This document shows positions 43,796 through 56,579 of a stretch of 64,000 nt of DNA, piece after piece. Source of the DNA: Leptodactylus fallax (taxonomy: Eukaryota; Chordata; Amphibia; Anura; Leptodactylidae); the NCBI GenBank assembly GCA_947044405.1, contig CAMRHE010000168.1:2735001-2799000 (forward strand), given 5' to 3'. Made by a program: the position numbers and the translations under genes. Positions within the stretch are counted from its first letter, which is position 1, and each line of letters starts with the position of its first letter. The notes under the pieces were generated by a model that searched no databases, was not told the DNA's origin, and was given only the letters and a program-made list of their open reading frames with translations.

Positions 43796-45073
43796 GACAA
43801 ATTGAAATTTGCCATGGTGGGATTAGATTAAACATTTTTGTAGAAATTATATAATGTCAAAAATCCATGTGATGTTTTTTGGATCTCTTTTAATTCTGGC
43901 AGACTCCATTAACTTGTAATTAGTTCTGGCAGGTTTTTCAGTGCCTTGCTGTGAATAACTACCAAAAAAAGTGTGGTCAGTGCCTTAATCTAAATAAAAG
44001 GCAACTTAGTCCTGGAGCGATAAAAGACAAATCCTTATAGTAGGATCCTTATAAAACCAAAATGTCCCCTATAGCTTGTATCCCCATTCAATGTCTCATT
44101 GGGGATTTAGCACAGTGTAGCTACAAGTCTCAGTACAATAAAAAAAAAAACAGGGACTCTCATGTATTTCAGCCTCTAATGCAGCTCCCAAAGGTCTGGT
44201 CTCTCATCTTGGCGTTTCCCACAACAAAGCTTTTAGCGTACACTCCCCTCCTGCTGCCAGCCACACTGATGGAGAGATTTCCTTACAGATTGTACATCTG
44301 CCCCTTCAGGGCTATGCTGTAGCTCTTTAGCTCTTTTGCAAGTGAGTAATTACAAGCGAAAACACAATCACTGGGTGGGATCCGATTCAAAAGGTATAAC
44401 CCCTCTATGTTTATTGTACTTACAGGACATATGGTTTAAAATGGCATATAGTAAAGATATTACAAGTGGTGCCTAACTGGTTTCATCCTTCCAGTTTCAT
44501 CAAGAGTCTAAACAATTGTGATCACAGAACAACATTAAAAAGAACAATACAAATACTGTACATACACAACATGTCTGAAACGTGTCCATTTTTAATGTTT
44601 AAACATTAGGTGTCAGTTACATAAATGCTGCAGAAACGCATTTTTTTTTTCTTTTCTGATTTTACTGCAGTTTTTTGAGCCCCACTGTATAATGTCCTCC
44701 TCCAGCTGCCCCAGTTTAATGTCCCCCTCTAGTTTCCGCCAGTTTAAAGGGAGTCTATCATTAGAAAAACACATTTTTAACTAACGGCATGTTGGAATAG
44801 CCTTTAAAAAGGCCACTCTACTCCTACCTTCCATTCTAAGCTTCTCACTGCTGTTTCTGATAAAATCAGTTTCTTCTGTTATGCAAATTAGGATCACGGA
44901 GTACTGGGGGCGTTCCCCCTGTGCTCTGAGCATCCTCGCGTCATAAATCTCCACCTCCCCTTAGCTGCTTATATTCACTCCCCTCCTCCTCTTCGCCAGA
45001 AATTCTGCCTTTCGCAGGCATCGGACTGTGCATGACCGGGCGGCCATTTTCCAGTGGTCTGTTACACGAGCGT
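43796..45073. other. No gene recognised; short repeat pieces
   Basis: Contains a MITE-like piece at about 44748-44840 (TTAAAGGGAGTCTATCATTAG, GGAATAGCCTTTAAAAAGGCC). Otherwise nothing recognisable; the frames are short. Confidence 0.45.
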
Positions 45074-45384
45074 ATTATGTCTCATAGTGGCCTCTGCACA
45101 TGGTATTATGTCTCACAGTGGCCCTTGCACAAGGTATTATGTCTCACAGCGGCCCTTGCACAAGGTATTATGTCTCATAGCGGCCTTTGTACACGGTATT
45201 ATGTCCCATAGTGGTTCCTGCACACGGTATTATGTCCCATAGCAGTCTCTGCACACAGTATTATGTCTTACAGCGGCCGTTGCACAAGGTATTATGTGTC
45301 ATAGCAGCCCCTGCACATGGTATTATGTCCCATAGTGGCCCCTGCACAAAGTATTATGTCCCATAATGGCCCCTGCACACAGTA
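45074..45384. repeat. 31-bp minisatellite, about ten units
   Basis: The unit ATTATGTCTCATAGTGGCCT continued by CTGCACATGGT repeats about ten times with small changes (GTCCCATAG, GTCTCACAG; GCACAAGG, GCACACGG). The next sequence (CACACAGTATAATATTTC) leaves the array. Probably part of the non-autonomous element whose end is at 45926. Confidence 0.88.
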
Positions 45385-45417
45385 TAATATTTCAATTTTC
45401 GCCACTCACTAGCTGTT

Positions 45418-45790
45418 ATTATACTGTGGGGTCTCTTCAGACTCTAGAGTGTAATAAGCGGAGGCTTAGGAGAAGTGATGAAACATAAAAAACAATGTAA
45501 CTCACCTTCCCTGCGCTCCGCAGCGGCTCTGTGCTCTGCAGACACTTCTGCCTGAAGTCAGCGAAAGCTGATTGGGTCTCAGGGGTCACGTCGCATCATT
45601 ATGTATAATGACTCCAGACACCTGACTCCAGACACCTGAGGCCCAGCAGCTTACTTCAGACAGAAGCGCCTGCAGAGCACAGAGCCGCTGCAGAGCGCAG
45701 GGAAGGTGAGTAACATTTTTTTTTTTATGTTTCATCACCACTCCTGAGCCTCCGCTTATTATACTCTGGGGTTTGAAGAGACCCCAGAAT
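45418..45790. repeat. Foldback element, about 370 bp
   Basis: Left arm: ATACTGTGGGGTCTCTTCAG, TAATAAGCGGAGGCTTAGGAG, AACTCACCTTCCCTGCGCTC, CAGCGGCTCTGTGCTCTGCAG. The right arm gives these in inverse order: CTGCAGAGCACAGAGCCGCTG, GAGCGCAGGGAAGGTGAGTAA, CTGAGCCTCCGCTTATTATAC, GAAGAGACCCCAGAATATAA. One of the best preserved hairpins in the window; same family as 619-990. Confidence 0.88.
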
Positions 45791-45856
45791 ATAATAATAG
45801 TAGTTTCGTTTCGGCAGTGTTTGGTCTGATCGAAACAGCTGGGCGAGGACTCGGGC

Positions 45857-45926
45857 TGCCCGTGCCAGGGAAATAAGCTTCATGTGCCACTCTTGGCACG
45901 CGTGCCAGGGGTCGCTGACCCCTGAC
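45857..45926. mobile_element. Terminal region of a hAT-type element
   Basis: On the minus strand it begins CAGGGGTCAGCGACCCCTGG and continues with CACGCGTGCCAAGAGTGGCACA, the classic CAGGGGTCRGCRACC-type hAT terminus. The opposite terminus is not certain; the 31-bp array and foldback to the left may be internal parts. Confidence 0.65.
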
Positions 45927-46099
45927 ATAGAGGATGGCCCCTTGTTACTGTCACTGGCCTAGGAGTAAAAAGATCATTTGGAGAGGGTATGATCTGGACG
46001 CCGAGCAAGATAGCTGTTTAGCTCTGCAGCTCCTGACCCTCCTGTAGCATATACCGAGCCTGCTGCTGTAAATTTGCCCCCATGAGGAAGAAACTCCCT

Positions 46100-47082
46100 C
46101 TAAAAAAAGACCCCAGGTCCCCAGACACCATCCTTGGAGGCTTCTTCCATGGAGACATACCTGCAACGCCCATCCAGGGTTCCGACCCCAGCACCAATGC
46201 CAGCAACATGCAGTACTACCCGCCATCGCTTGCATCGGCGGCTGGGACTGCAGCTTCGCTCTCTTCCTCCTGCTCCTGCTGACCATGCTGCTTTGGGCAC
46301 TGCTGCATCACCGCAGTCTCCATCGGACTCCTCAGAGGCTTCCTCCTTGGCATACCTTGCGGCCCCTCTCTCCCTTGTGCCACCTGACTGTCCTACCCGC
46401 GCCTCGGCTGAATGGCCCACATTATCTTCTCCCTCCCTGCACTGGTTGCGATCACCATAACAGGTGAGTCACATGCCCTCTCCTTCCTCTTGCTCTGGGC
46501 CGGCCTCTCATTCAGGGTCTCCTGGCACATGCTTCCTCCTAGAACCTGTTAAAGGGACAGGGGACCCCTTCTGCACCTCCGAATATGCATGCCTCTGCCT
46601 CATTGAATATGGACTCTTGGCCCCCACCCCTCCATCAGCCTACATTGCAATGTGCTGCACGTCATTCACAGAGAACTCCTCATGTGCCTGCCAGCCCCCT
46701 GACCTCTCCTGTGGGAAACCTGCTCTGGGCCAACCATCTTCGTTGGGGCTGGAAGTAGTGTAGAACCCTTGGGATATATCGCCATCAGGTCCTGTGCCAG
46801 TCCCCAGGGACTTTGGCCCCAGTCTCTGGACCTTTTCTCCCACTAACAGACCCTCTTTATGCACTTCCCACTAAACAAGATTATAAAGATCTGGTTGATG
46901 AAGTTAACCCAACTTGCAAACAGGAGATAGTGGCTGTGCGGCTGGACTTATGCCAACTTCTCACGATGAGACTCGCCGATATATCTCCCAGATGAAAGAT
47001 GTGGTATCCTCACAAGCTAGACCCTTAATTCCACAACCTGTCATCTTGAGGATCTGGATAATAGAGGCCAGCGGCACAATAT
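46100..47082 (+). pseudogene. L1/Tx1-like LINE 3, piece 1: 5' region and ORF1 N-terminal part
   Basis: The recognisable part is 46857-47080: ALPTKQDYKDLVDEV followed by a heptad-like coil and, after a frameshift, [13 protein letters not shown], the motif that ends the coiled coil and opens the RRM of L1 ORF1p. Upstream (46100-46850) is GC-rich sequence with broken frames, plausibly the 5' part of ORF1 or the UTR. The piece stops at about 47082, where a Tc1 copy begins; the ORF1 C-terminal domain resumes at 50098. Confidence 0.72.
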
Positions 47083-48394
<1,312 letters not shown>

Positions 48395-48396
48395 TA

Positions 48397-48675
48397 CGTC
48401 CAGAAGATGGTTGCCTTGTTCTGCAAGGACGTACCGGTACATCCAAGCAGATTTCAGCAGCTGGGGAGCCAGCTGTAATTTCAGCCGGAGCTCCCAGAGA
48501 GAAGGCAGGGAAGGTAATAAACCTTCCCTGCCTTCCCGATCAATGTGTATACACCGCTATCTGCGCCGCAATGAAGCGGCTCCCCTCTAACCCAGCGGTC
48601 ATGTGATCAGAGCCTGTTAGAGCTGCTGGGTCCTACAGGACCCAAATCAGCTCTATAGTAATGAGCAGGAGGCTA
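48397..48675. mobile_element. Inner remnant of a TTAA-type element
   Basis: GGACGTACCGGTACATCCAAG and a hairpin (GGCAGGGAAGGTAATAAACC with CTTCCCTGCC) followed by GCGGCTCCCC are characteristic of the GC-rich inner part of such elements. With 49956-50093 it probably forms one element split by Tc1 copy C. Confidence 0.55.
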
Positions 48676-48677
48676 TA

Positions 48678-49955
<1,278 letters not shown>

Positions 49956-50093
49956 TCTACATGCCCTATGTGTCACCGAAAAAAGACGCAGAAATTTGTA
50001 AAAAAAAATATTACAGTCCTCAAAACTGCACATACAAAAAAACTCGAAAATGTGTCTGGTCCTGGACCAGAAATTGGCCCGGTACTGAAGTGG
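49956..50093. mobile_element. Right end of a TTAA-type element
   Basis: Ends GAAATTGGCCCGGTACTGAAGTGG at 50093 followed by TTAA (50094-50097). The terminal CCACTTCAGTACCGGGCC (minus strand) is the inverted repeat. LINE 3 sequence resumes immediately after the TTAA, so the element inserted into LINE 3. Confidence 0.72.
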
Positions 50094-50097
50094 TTAA

Positions 50098-50320
50098 AGA
50101 TATTATGATCCAGGCGCACTCCAAGAGAGACTTTGACTTTGATGGAGCCCAAATTCAGCTGTACCCTGATCTCACATGGATTACATTGCAAAAGAGGAGA
50201 CACCTGTAACCTCTCTTGTCTGTCTTGCGGGATCACCAACTCCCTTGCTGTTGGGGCTTCCCCTTTGCCCTCACGGTCTGAAAGAATGGTCACACTGCTA
50301 CCTTAAAGTCCTACTCTGAT
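50098..50320 (+). pseudogene. LINE 3, piece 2a: ORF1 C-terminal domain
   Basis: Reading AHSKRDFDFDGAQIQLYPDL with TWITLQKRRHL, then a stop, then LLSVLRDHQLPCCWGFPFAL, this is the C-terminal domain of an L1 ORF1p. Nonsense mutations are present. The RRM expected between this piece and 47082 is absent. Confidence 0.78.
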
Positions 50321-50655
50321 CTATCTGACTTCTGTGTTGCCTTGGGCATTCCTCACCTTCCCCTCTAGGATTGGTAGGCAACTGCTCTACCTCCCTCTCC
50401 CCCTTCAGTGTTAAAGACCATCTTGCCTACAGAGACATCAATTCCTGTCCACAGAGTGTGTTAGAGGGGTCGATGGGAGTGCATCTTGGTTGGAGTCGGC
50501 TGGTTCTCTCTCCTCCTTTTGCTGGGCTCCCACGACCTTGCCTCCCATTAGCTAGGGGCGCATAGCCGTGGCTTCAATTATTCTGGCTCTCCACTGTGTG
50601 TTCATTATAGGGTACGCTACATCACTTTTGCATTATCTCTAGATGTTTTCTATAT

Positions 50656-51080
50656 GGCTAAGATAGTATCCATTAATGTTAAGGGTCTTAATTCAAATTA
50701 AAAGCGAGAGATGGCTCTTGCAAAACTACGCATTCTTAAGGCCGATATTGCATTTCTGCAGGAAACCCACTTTAACGCTTCGTGCTGTTTTAATTTTTCT
50801 CTCCATTTCTACCCTACTGTTTTCTCTGCAACCCAAACTGAAAAATGCACAGAGGATGACCATCATGATCTCCTCTTCCTGCCCTTTGGAGCTTGACTCC
50901 TCCATTTTAATCCCCAAGGGCGATATGTCATTCTGCATGGAAAACTCGAGGGCAAACCTGTTACTCTTTGTAATCTATTTGCCCCTAACTCTTTCCAATC
51001 TGATTTCTCACTTGAGTCCTTAACAAAGTGGCCACTTTCCCACCTGCTGCCACAATCATTGGTAGTGATTTTAATATGTC
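50656..51080 (+). pseudogene. LINE 3, piece 2b: ORF2 endonuclease start
   Basis: MAKIVSINVKGLNSN at 50656, a stop, then LAKLRILKADIAFLQETHFN (catalytic Glu) and, near the end after frameshifts, TIIGSDFNM (the GD-x-N block with Ser). The reading is interrupted exactly at the Met of this block by the L2 insertion (target duplication TATGTC at 51075-51080). Confidence 0.83.
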
Positions 51081-51825
51081 GCAGGTTGAGAGATTTACTA
51101 AGGAATAAGTCATTAATGTTTTCTAGTTTGTTACACATTGAGCGGGCGTTCCAGAGAGAGCTGTTAAAAGAGAGAGGGGAAAGATAAGGAGAGGGAACAC
51201 GGTAAATATTGTTAAGTTTTGTAGGATTTCTATGTGTGCAGAAAGAGGAAAAGTTAGGGAAAGAAGGAGGTCCATGGTTTGGAGAGATGTCTCTAGCAGC
51301 TAAGAGGAGCAAAATGGACAGAGACAGAAGGTGGTTCAGTGATTTATGTAGACGCTTATGTTTGGTTTCACTGTTTAAAGTATAGGGATTAGGGTGGTTA
51401 AAGAGGGTGAAACGTGTGAGAGCTGTACATGGGAAAAAGAAGAAGAGAGGGAAGATAATTGCTAAGATAATAAGTGACAGTGCAGCTATATCATACCATG
51501 TGTTAAAGCTTGTTGTTTTGAGTTTAAGTGTACCTGGTATTCTTCCATGGTTTGCCTGTCTTGTTCCCTGTCTATGTGCCATGTATAAGTGCACTTTGTT
51601 TAATATGCACTTAGGTTAAGATGGACACTGCATTAGAAAATGCCCCCCTTCATTGGAAATGCTTCCCCCATGAGCTGTATCTATTTATATAGGGAAGCAG
51701 AGGTTCATAACTAGCACTAATTTAACTCATTAACCAATTAATCAACAAACCGTGGCACATGAGGAGACTGGGCTAAGGAGATACAAACACTGACAAGAGA
51801 ACTACCATAAAATCACTGAGTATCC
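51081..51825 (-). pseudogene. Inverted 5' part of the L2 LINE (leader and endonuclease start)
   Basis: Minus-strand frame reads TKHKRLHKSLNHLLSLSILL, LLAARDISPNHGPPSFPN, then SLWNARSMCNKLENINDLFL, the start of the APE endonuclease of L2 elements. The frame leaves L2 sequence exactly at 51081. The DISPNHGP stretch at 51265-51294 occupies the place of the 2A-like motif known in some L2/CR1 LINEs (consensus D-x-E-x-N-P-G-P), here with two departures. Confidence 0.82.
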
Positions 51826-52540
51826 CCTCACATTCCCCTCATTTGAAGTCCATACTATCAGACTTTTCCACCCACTCTCCTTACATGTAGCTGTGATCTA
51901 CTGTCCACCTGGCTCAGCCTACCAATTTCTGGATCACTTCGCTTCTTGGCTTCCCCTCTTTTTATCCAGTGAAATTCCTACCCTCATCATGGTTGACTTT
52001 AACATCCCCATTGACACCCCTGTCTCCCCAGCTGCCTCACAGTTTCTCTCAATAACCACTTCTTTTGGTCTCTCACAACTTTCCGCTTCCGCCACACATG
52101 TAGATGGTAACACCATTGATCTTGTCTTCCATCGACTCCTCACAGTTTCTAAATTTAGTAACTCTTCTCTGCCCCTCTCTGATCATAACCTTCTGTCTCT
52201 CACCATCAGTGCTTTCTCTCCTTCACAGGACACACCTACTCATCATACATATAGGAATTTATGTGCTATTAACACCCAGCACCTCTCAGATATGCTACAT
52301 TCCTCTCTGATCCCCATCTCTTCACTCTCCTGCCCAAATCTGGCCACCAGTCATTATAATGAAACCCTTAAAAGTGAACTGGATGAGGCGGCTCCCCCTC
52401 CACTCGAAAACTTCAATGCAGGAGGCAGCAACCCTGGCACATACCACATACACGTTTTCTTCAGCGGTGCTCTAGGTGTGCTGAACCTCTGTGGACAAAA
52501 TCACATACACCTTCAGACTTCCTCCATTTCAAATTTATGC
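51826..52540 (+). pseudogene. L2 endonuclease, C-terminal part
   Basis: From SFEVHTIRLFHPLSLHVAVI through YCPPGSAYQFLDHF, TLIMVDFNIPIDTP (Gly of GD-x-N replaced), HVDGNTIDLVFH and LPLSDHNLLSLTIS (the SDH block). Open from 51893 to 52552. The first roughly 60-70 residues of the domain between this and the inverted piece are missing. Confidence 0.87.
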
Positions 52541-52544
52541 TTAA

Positions 52545-53800
52545 CCCCTTAATGACAGGGCCATTTTTTGTTTTTGCATTTTCGTTTTTCCCTCCCCACA
52601 TTCCAAGAGCCATAACTTTTTCATTTTTCAGTTCACAGAGTCACATGATGGCTTATTGTTTGCGAAACAAATTGTACTTTGTAGTGTCACTATTCAATAT
52701 GCTGTGCAATGTACTGGGAAGCTGGAAAATAATTCAGAATGAGGTGCAATTGGAGAAAAACTGCATTTGCGCCAAATTCATATGGGTTTAATTTTTACAG
52801 CATTCACTGTGTGGTAAAAATGACATGTTACCTGTATTCTGCGGGTCAGTACGAACACGGCGATACCAAATTTATATATCGTATTTGTAATGTTTTGATA
52901 CCTTTTCAAAAATTAAAAACTTTGCTAAAGAGAAAAAAAAATTTGCGTCGGCACCCGCGGTGTATGGAGAGCGCTTAGCTTCTGAGCGCTCTCCATACAT
53001 CATCATGCGACTCAGGACGTACTATTACTTTTTTCAGATTTACATGTATGGAGCTGGGTAAGGCGTCTTTTTATGCGGGACAACATGATATTTTTATTGA
53101 TACCATTTGGGGAAAGATCTGATGGTTTGATCACTTTTTATTCAATTTTTTATAGGAGACAAAGTGTTGAAAATAACGCTATTTGGCCATTTTGATTTTT
53201 TTTTCCCCGCTACGCTGTTCACCGTATGGGATAACTATTTTAATATTTTAATAGTTCAGGCATTTTGGAGCGCGGGGATACCTAATGTGTTTATGTTTAC
53301 TTTTGTTTATTTACTTTTATATCTGATCTAGGGAAAGGGGGGTGATTTGAACTTTTGTGTTTTTTTTTATTTTATCATTCTTTTAAAATCTTTTTTTTTT
53401 CTACTTTTACTTGTATGATCAGACTCCCTAGGGACCTTGAAACCTGTATTGCAGTGAATAGCAAAATGCCGTTACTGCTATTAGACGATGCCTCTGGCAT
53501 CGTGTAATAGCTCTAATGTAATGACAGGCCTGGGAGCCTTCAATAGGCTCCCGGCTGTCATGGCAACCAAGCGCCCGTGGCTGCTGTGCAATTTAGACGC
53601 CGCGGTCCCGTTTTACCGCGGCATCTAAAGGGTTAACAGCCGCGATCGGTGCAGGCACCGATCGCTGCTGTTAGCGGCGGGTTCTGGCTGTATTATACAG
53701 CCGGCACCCGCGGTGTATGGAGAGCGCTCAGCTTCTGAGCGCTCTCCATACATCGTCATGCGATTCAGGACGTACTATTACACTCTGGGTCGTTAAGGGG
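52545..53800 (+). mobile_element. Complete TTAA-target (piggyBac-like) MITE, 1,256 bp
   Basis: TTAA at 52541-52544 and 53801-53804. Inverted ends: CCCCTTAATGACAGGGCC and CCCCTTAACGACCCAGAG. It sits inside the L2 LINE: closing the gap at one TTAA restores the L2 frame between ISNLCL and KLIVLPFTSPNK. No transposase. The right half includes GC-rich hairpins (CCGCGGTCCC...TACCGCGG at 53592-53629; GAGAGCGCTCAGCTTCTGAG at 53720). An 80-base near-copy of the right terminal region is also found internally at about 52950-53030. Confidence 0.92.
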
Positions 53801-53804
53801 TTAA

Positions 53805-55086
53805 AACTTATAGTTCTGCCCTTCACCTCACCAAACAAGCCTATTTCACCACTCTCATCTCTTCTCTCTCCTGTAACTCTAAAAGGCACCAACCACACTT
53901 CAGACTGTCCATTCTCCTCTTTTCAACCTGTTACAGAGGAGGAAGTATCTCAGCTACTTTCTTCTTCTCACCCTACAACCTGCAGTAGTGACCCTTTCCG
54001 CTCACACCTTCTCCAATCTTTGTCACCTGCTGTCACGATTTACCTTACTAAAATATTTAACCTCTCTCTCTTCTGGACTTTTCCCATCCTCTTTCAAACA
54101 TGGTGTCATAATCCCACTATTGAAGAAATCCTCCCTTGACTCGTCCTGTGCTGCTAACTATCGACCTGTCTCTAACCTCCACTTCATCTCCAAAATATTG
54201 GAACGCTTGGTCTATTCTCGTTTAATCCATTATCTTTCTGCTAACTCTCATCTTGACCCCTATCTGGCTTTTGCACTCTGCACTCTACTGAAACAGCCCT
54301 CACAAAAATCTTCAACGATCTCCTGACGGCTTAATCCAATGGTGACTTCTCTCTTCTTATTCTTCTGGATCTCTCAGCAGCATTTGACACTGTTGACCAT
54401 CAACTCCTCCTCACTATGCTCTGCTCAGTCAGCCTCACGGACTCCACTCTCTCCTGGTTCTCCTCTCATCTCTCGGACCGCATTTTCAGTGTATCATTTG
54501 CGGGCTCTGTTTCTTCCCCTCTTCCCCTTGCCGTTGGTGTTCCTCATGGCTCAGTCCTAGGCCCCCTGTTCTTCTCTTTCTACACAGCCCCCATTGGACA
54601 AACCATCACCAGATTTGGCTTCCGGTACCATCTTTATGCTGATGACACCCAATTATACACATCTGCCCGTGACATCACCCCTGCACTAATACAGAACACC
54701 AGTGACTGTCTCTATTGTCTCAAATATCATGTCTTTGCTCTATCTGAAACTGAGTCTCTCAAAGACTGAACTAATGCTGTTTCCACCATCTGATAGATCT
54801 GTCCCTGATATCTCCATTGCAGTCTCCGGCCTTACCATAACTCCTAGGCAGCATGCTCGTTGCCTTGGGGTTATGGTTGACTCAGATCTTTCCTTCAACT
54901 CCCATATCCAATCACTCGCACGCTCATGTCATCTCCACCTCAAAAACATATCCAGAATACGCCCAGATACACTAAAGATACTTATTGTTGCACTGATTCA
55001 CTCCCGCCTTGACTACTGTAACTCCCTACTAATCGGTCTTCCCCTTACTAAACTCTCCCCTCTACAATCTATTCTGCATCTATTCT
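53805..55086 (+). pseudogene. L2 reverse transcriptase
   Basis: Starts in the linker (IVLPFTSPNKPISPLSSLLS), then PVTEEEVSQLLSSSHPTTC, SSCAANYRPVSNLHFISKIL with [18 protein letters not shown], the [14 protein letters not shown] block, [16 protein letters not shown] (catalytic Asp pair), [33 protein letters not shown] and SRLDYCNSLLIGLPL. At least four frameshifts. Coding similarity ends at 55086, where a perfect palindrome begins; a piece of the C-terminus (ELHHFSGMLF) resumes at about 55170. Confidence 0.9.
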
Positions 55087-55125
55087 GTTAGTCTTAGGTC
55101 ATTCACTGAATGACCTAAGACTAAC
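55087..55125. repeat. 39-bp perfect palindrome in the L2 LINE
   Basis: GTTAGTCTTAGGTCATTCA (55087-55105), one base, then its exact inverse TGAATGACCTAAGACTAAC (55107-55125). It replaces a few hundred bases of L2 C-terminal coding sequence found in the copy at 58465-59783, so it marks a deletion with an inverted duplication. Confidence 0.92.
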
Positions 55126-55726
55126 ATTCTCTATTATCAGAACCTCCCACGTTCGTATACAAGACTTCTCCCGAGTTGCACCACTTCTCTGGAATGCTCT
55201 TTCCCGGACAATCAGATTAACCCCCAATTTCTACAGCTTCAAGCGCAAACTAAAGACATATCTTTTCAGACACGTCTATCACAATTCCTAATGTAAACCC
55301 TTCTGTATTTAGAATTCCGAAAACGAACCCTCCTCTGTTCACATTCCCACATTACCCCATAGGATATGATGTCGTTTCAGACTAACTTTATATGTCCAGG
55401 CACCATCTGCACGTTAAAGAACACAACTGGTGACGGTTCATACAGCTTTATATATGTGTAATGACAGTAACCTCTATTACAAAATTGTCTGACCATTATA
55501 TAAGCAATGCTACCTCCGATGCCGCCCCTGCTACCTCTTGTGTCACCCCCTCTACCTCATAGATTGTAAGCTCTTGCGAGCAGGGCCCTCAGTCCCATTG
55601 TGTGAATTGACTGTTTCTTTGTAATGTATCTTTGTTGTTTGTATTTGAACCCTACAAATTGTACAGTGCTGCGGAATATGTTTGCGCTATATAAATAAAA
55701 TGTATTATTATTATTATTATTATGTC

Positions 55727-56525
55727 CTTCTCAGATTCCATGGACTGCCAGACCTTTGCAGGGCCCTCTTCCCGTCTCATCCAACAGCTGCTTTCTGCTA
55801 GTTTTCATGCATAATTAGGAATTAGGTGTTACTCCATGTATAATCTCTGGCGCTTTAATTACCTTATGGATCAGTCATAAAACTTTTATTACCCCTCCCC
55901 ACAAAACCCAGACCAGAATTGATTACTTCTGCGATTGCTGCCACCCTGGTCTACCCTCTGGCTTATTCCAAGTGGATGGAGATTGAAAAGTTGTGGTTTG
56001 CCCTAATTCCCTTCTCTGTTCAGACTCTCAAAGTCCCCCGGCTACAGCCCTACAGAGACCCGTGGCCCTCATGATGGATGTCTGGCGACCTTGTGCAGCC
56101 TGCTTCTCTCTATCTACCAAGAGCTCCTCAATGACAGCTTTTCTACTCCACTCTAATTTCCCACCGGGGCTTACAACGCTGGTAGTGATCCAATGGCTGA
56201 GGGCAGGTTTGTTTTGCCAATATTATGGACTATAGGACACATTCCCTCCTCCATTTGAATTTTCCTACATCCAGATTTCCCACTTAGTCTCTATCATTTT
56301 TAGAGGAGCTCAAGTTCCTGAGCCTACAATTTTTGAGAAGATATGTAAGTCTGAAACCTCCATGGCTGGCCTTATTTCTGATATTTATGGAATTCTCTCA
56401 GATCCTACCCCGAGATGTACTGCCTAAGCATCCCTACATGAGAAAGTGGGAGAGTTACTTAGGGACTCACCATGATTTGTAACTTACTGAAGGTATATTT
56501 TCCACCCTCCCTTTGGGCGTTGCCC
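55727..56525 (+). pseudogene. LINE 3, piece 3: end of endonuclease and C-terminal scraps
   Basis: Continues directly from the interrupted endonuclease: SFSDSMDCQTFAGPSSRLIQ after the Met at 51080. After about 55830 the similarity jumps to what looks like the region downstream of RT (IEKLWFALIPFSVQTLK), so the RT core is deleted. Right boundary approximate. Confidence 0.65.
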
Positions 56526-56579
56526 CTTCTTTCCTCTTGGTCCTTGTCTCATGTTCCCCTTTGATTCTACTTTTGATAT

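Larger units (their letters stand above)
51081..55720 (+). mobile_element. L2-type LINE with inverted 5' end, inserted in LINE 3
   Basis: Flanked by TATGTC (51075-51080 and 55721-55726), a 6-base candidate target duplication. The 3' end has GCGCTATATAAATAAAATGT and an (ATT)n tail. The segment 51081 to about 51825 is reversed relative to the rest, as produced by twin priming. The rest runs forward: endonuclease (51826-52540), a nested TTAA element (52545-53800), RT (53805-55080), 3' UTR. All frames are broken. Confidence 0.88.

Noticed and set aside
45074..45384. Regularly spaced repeats resembling a CRISPR array
   Set aside because: The units are head-to-tail without unique spacers, no cas genes exist, and the setting is vertebrate DNA. 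It is a minisatellite.
46100..46420. Gly/Arg/Ala-rich minus-strand frame of 106 codons
   Set aside because: Lies antisense to the GC-rich 5' part of LINE 3; no domain or conserved pattern.
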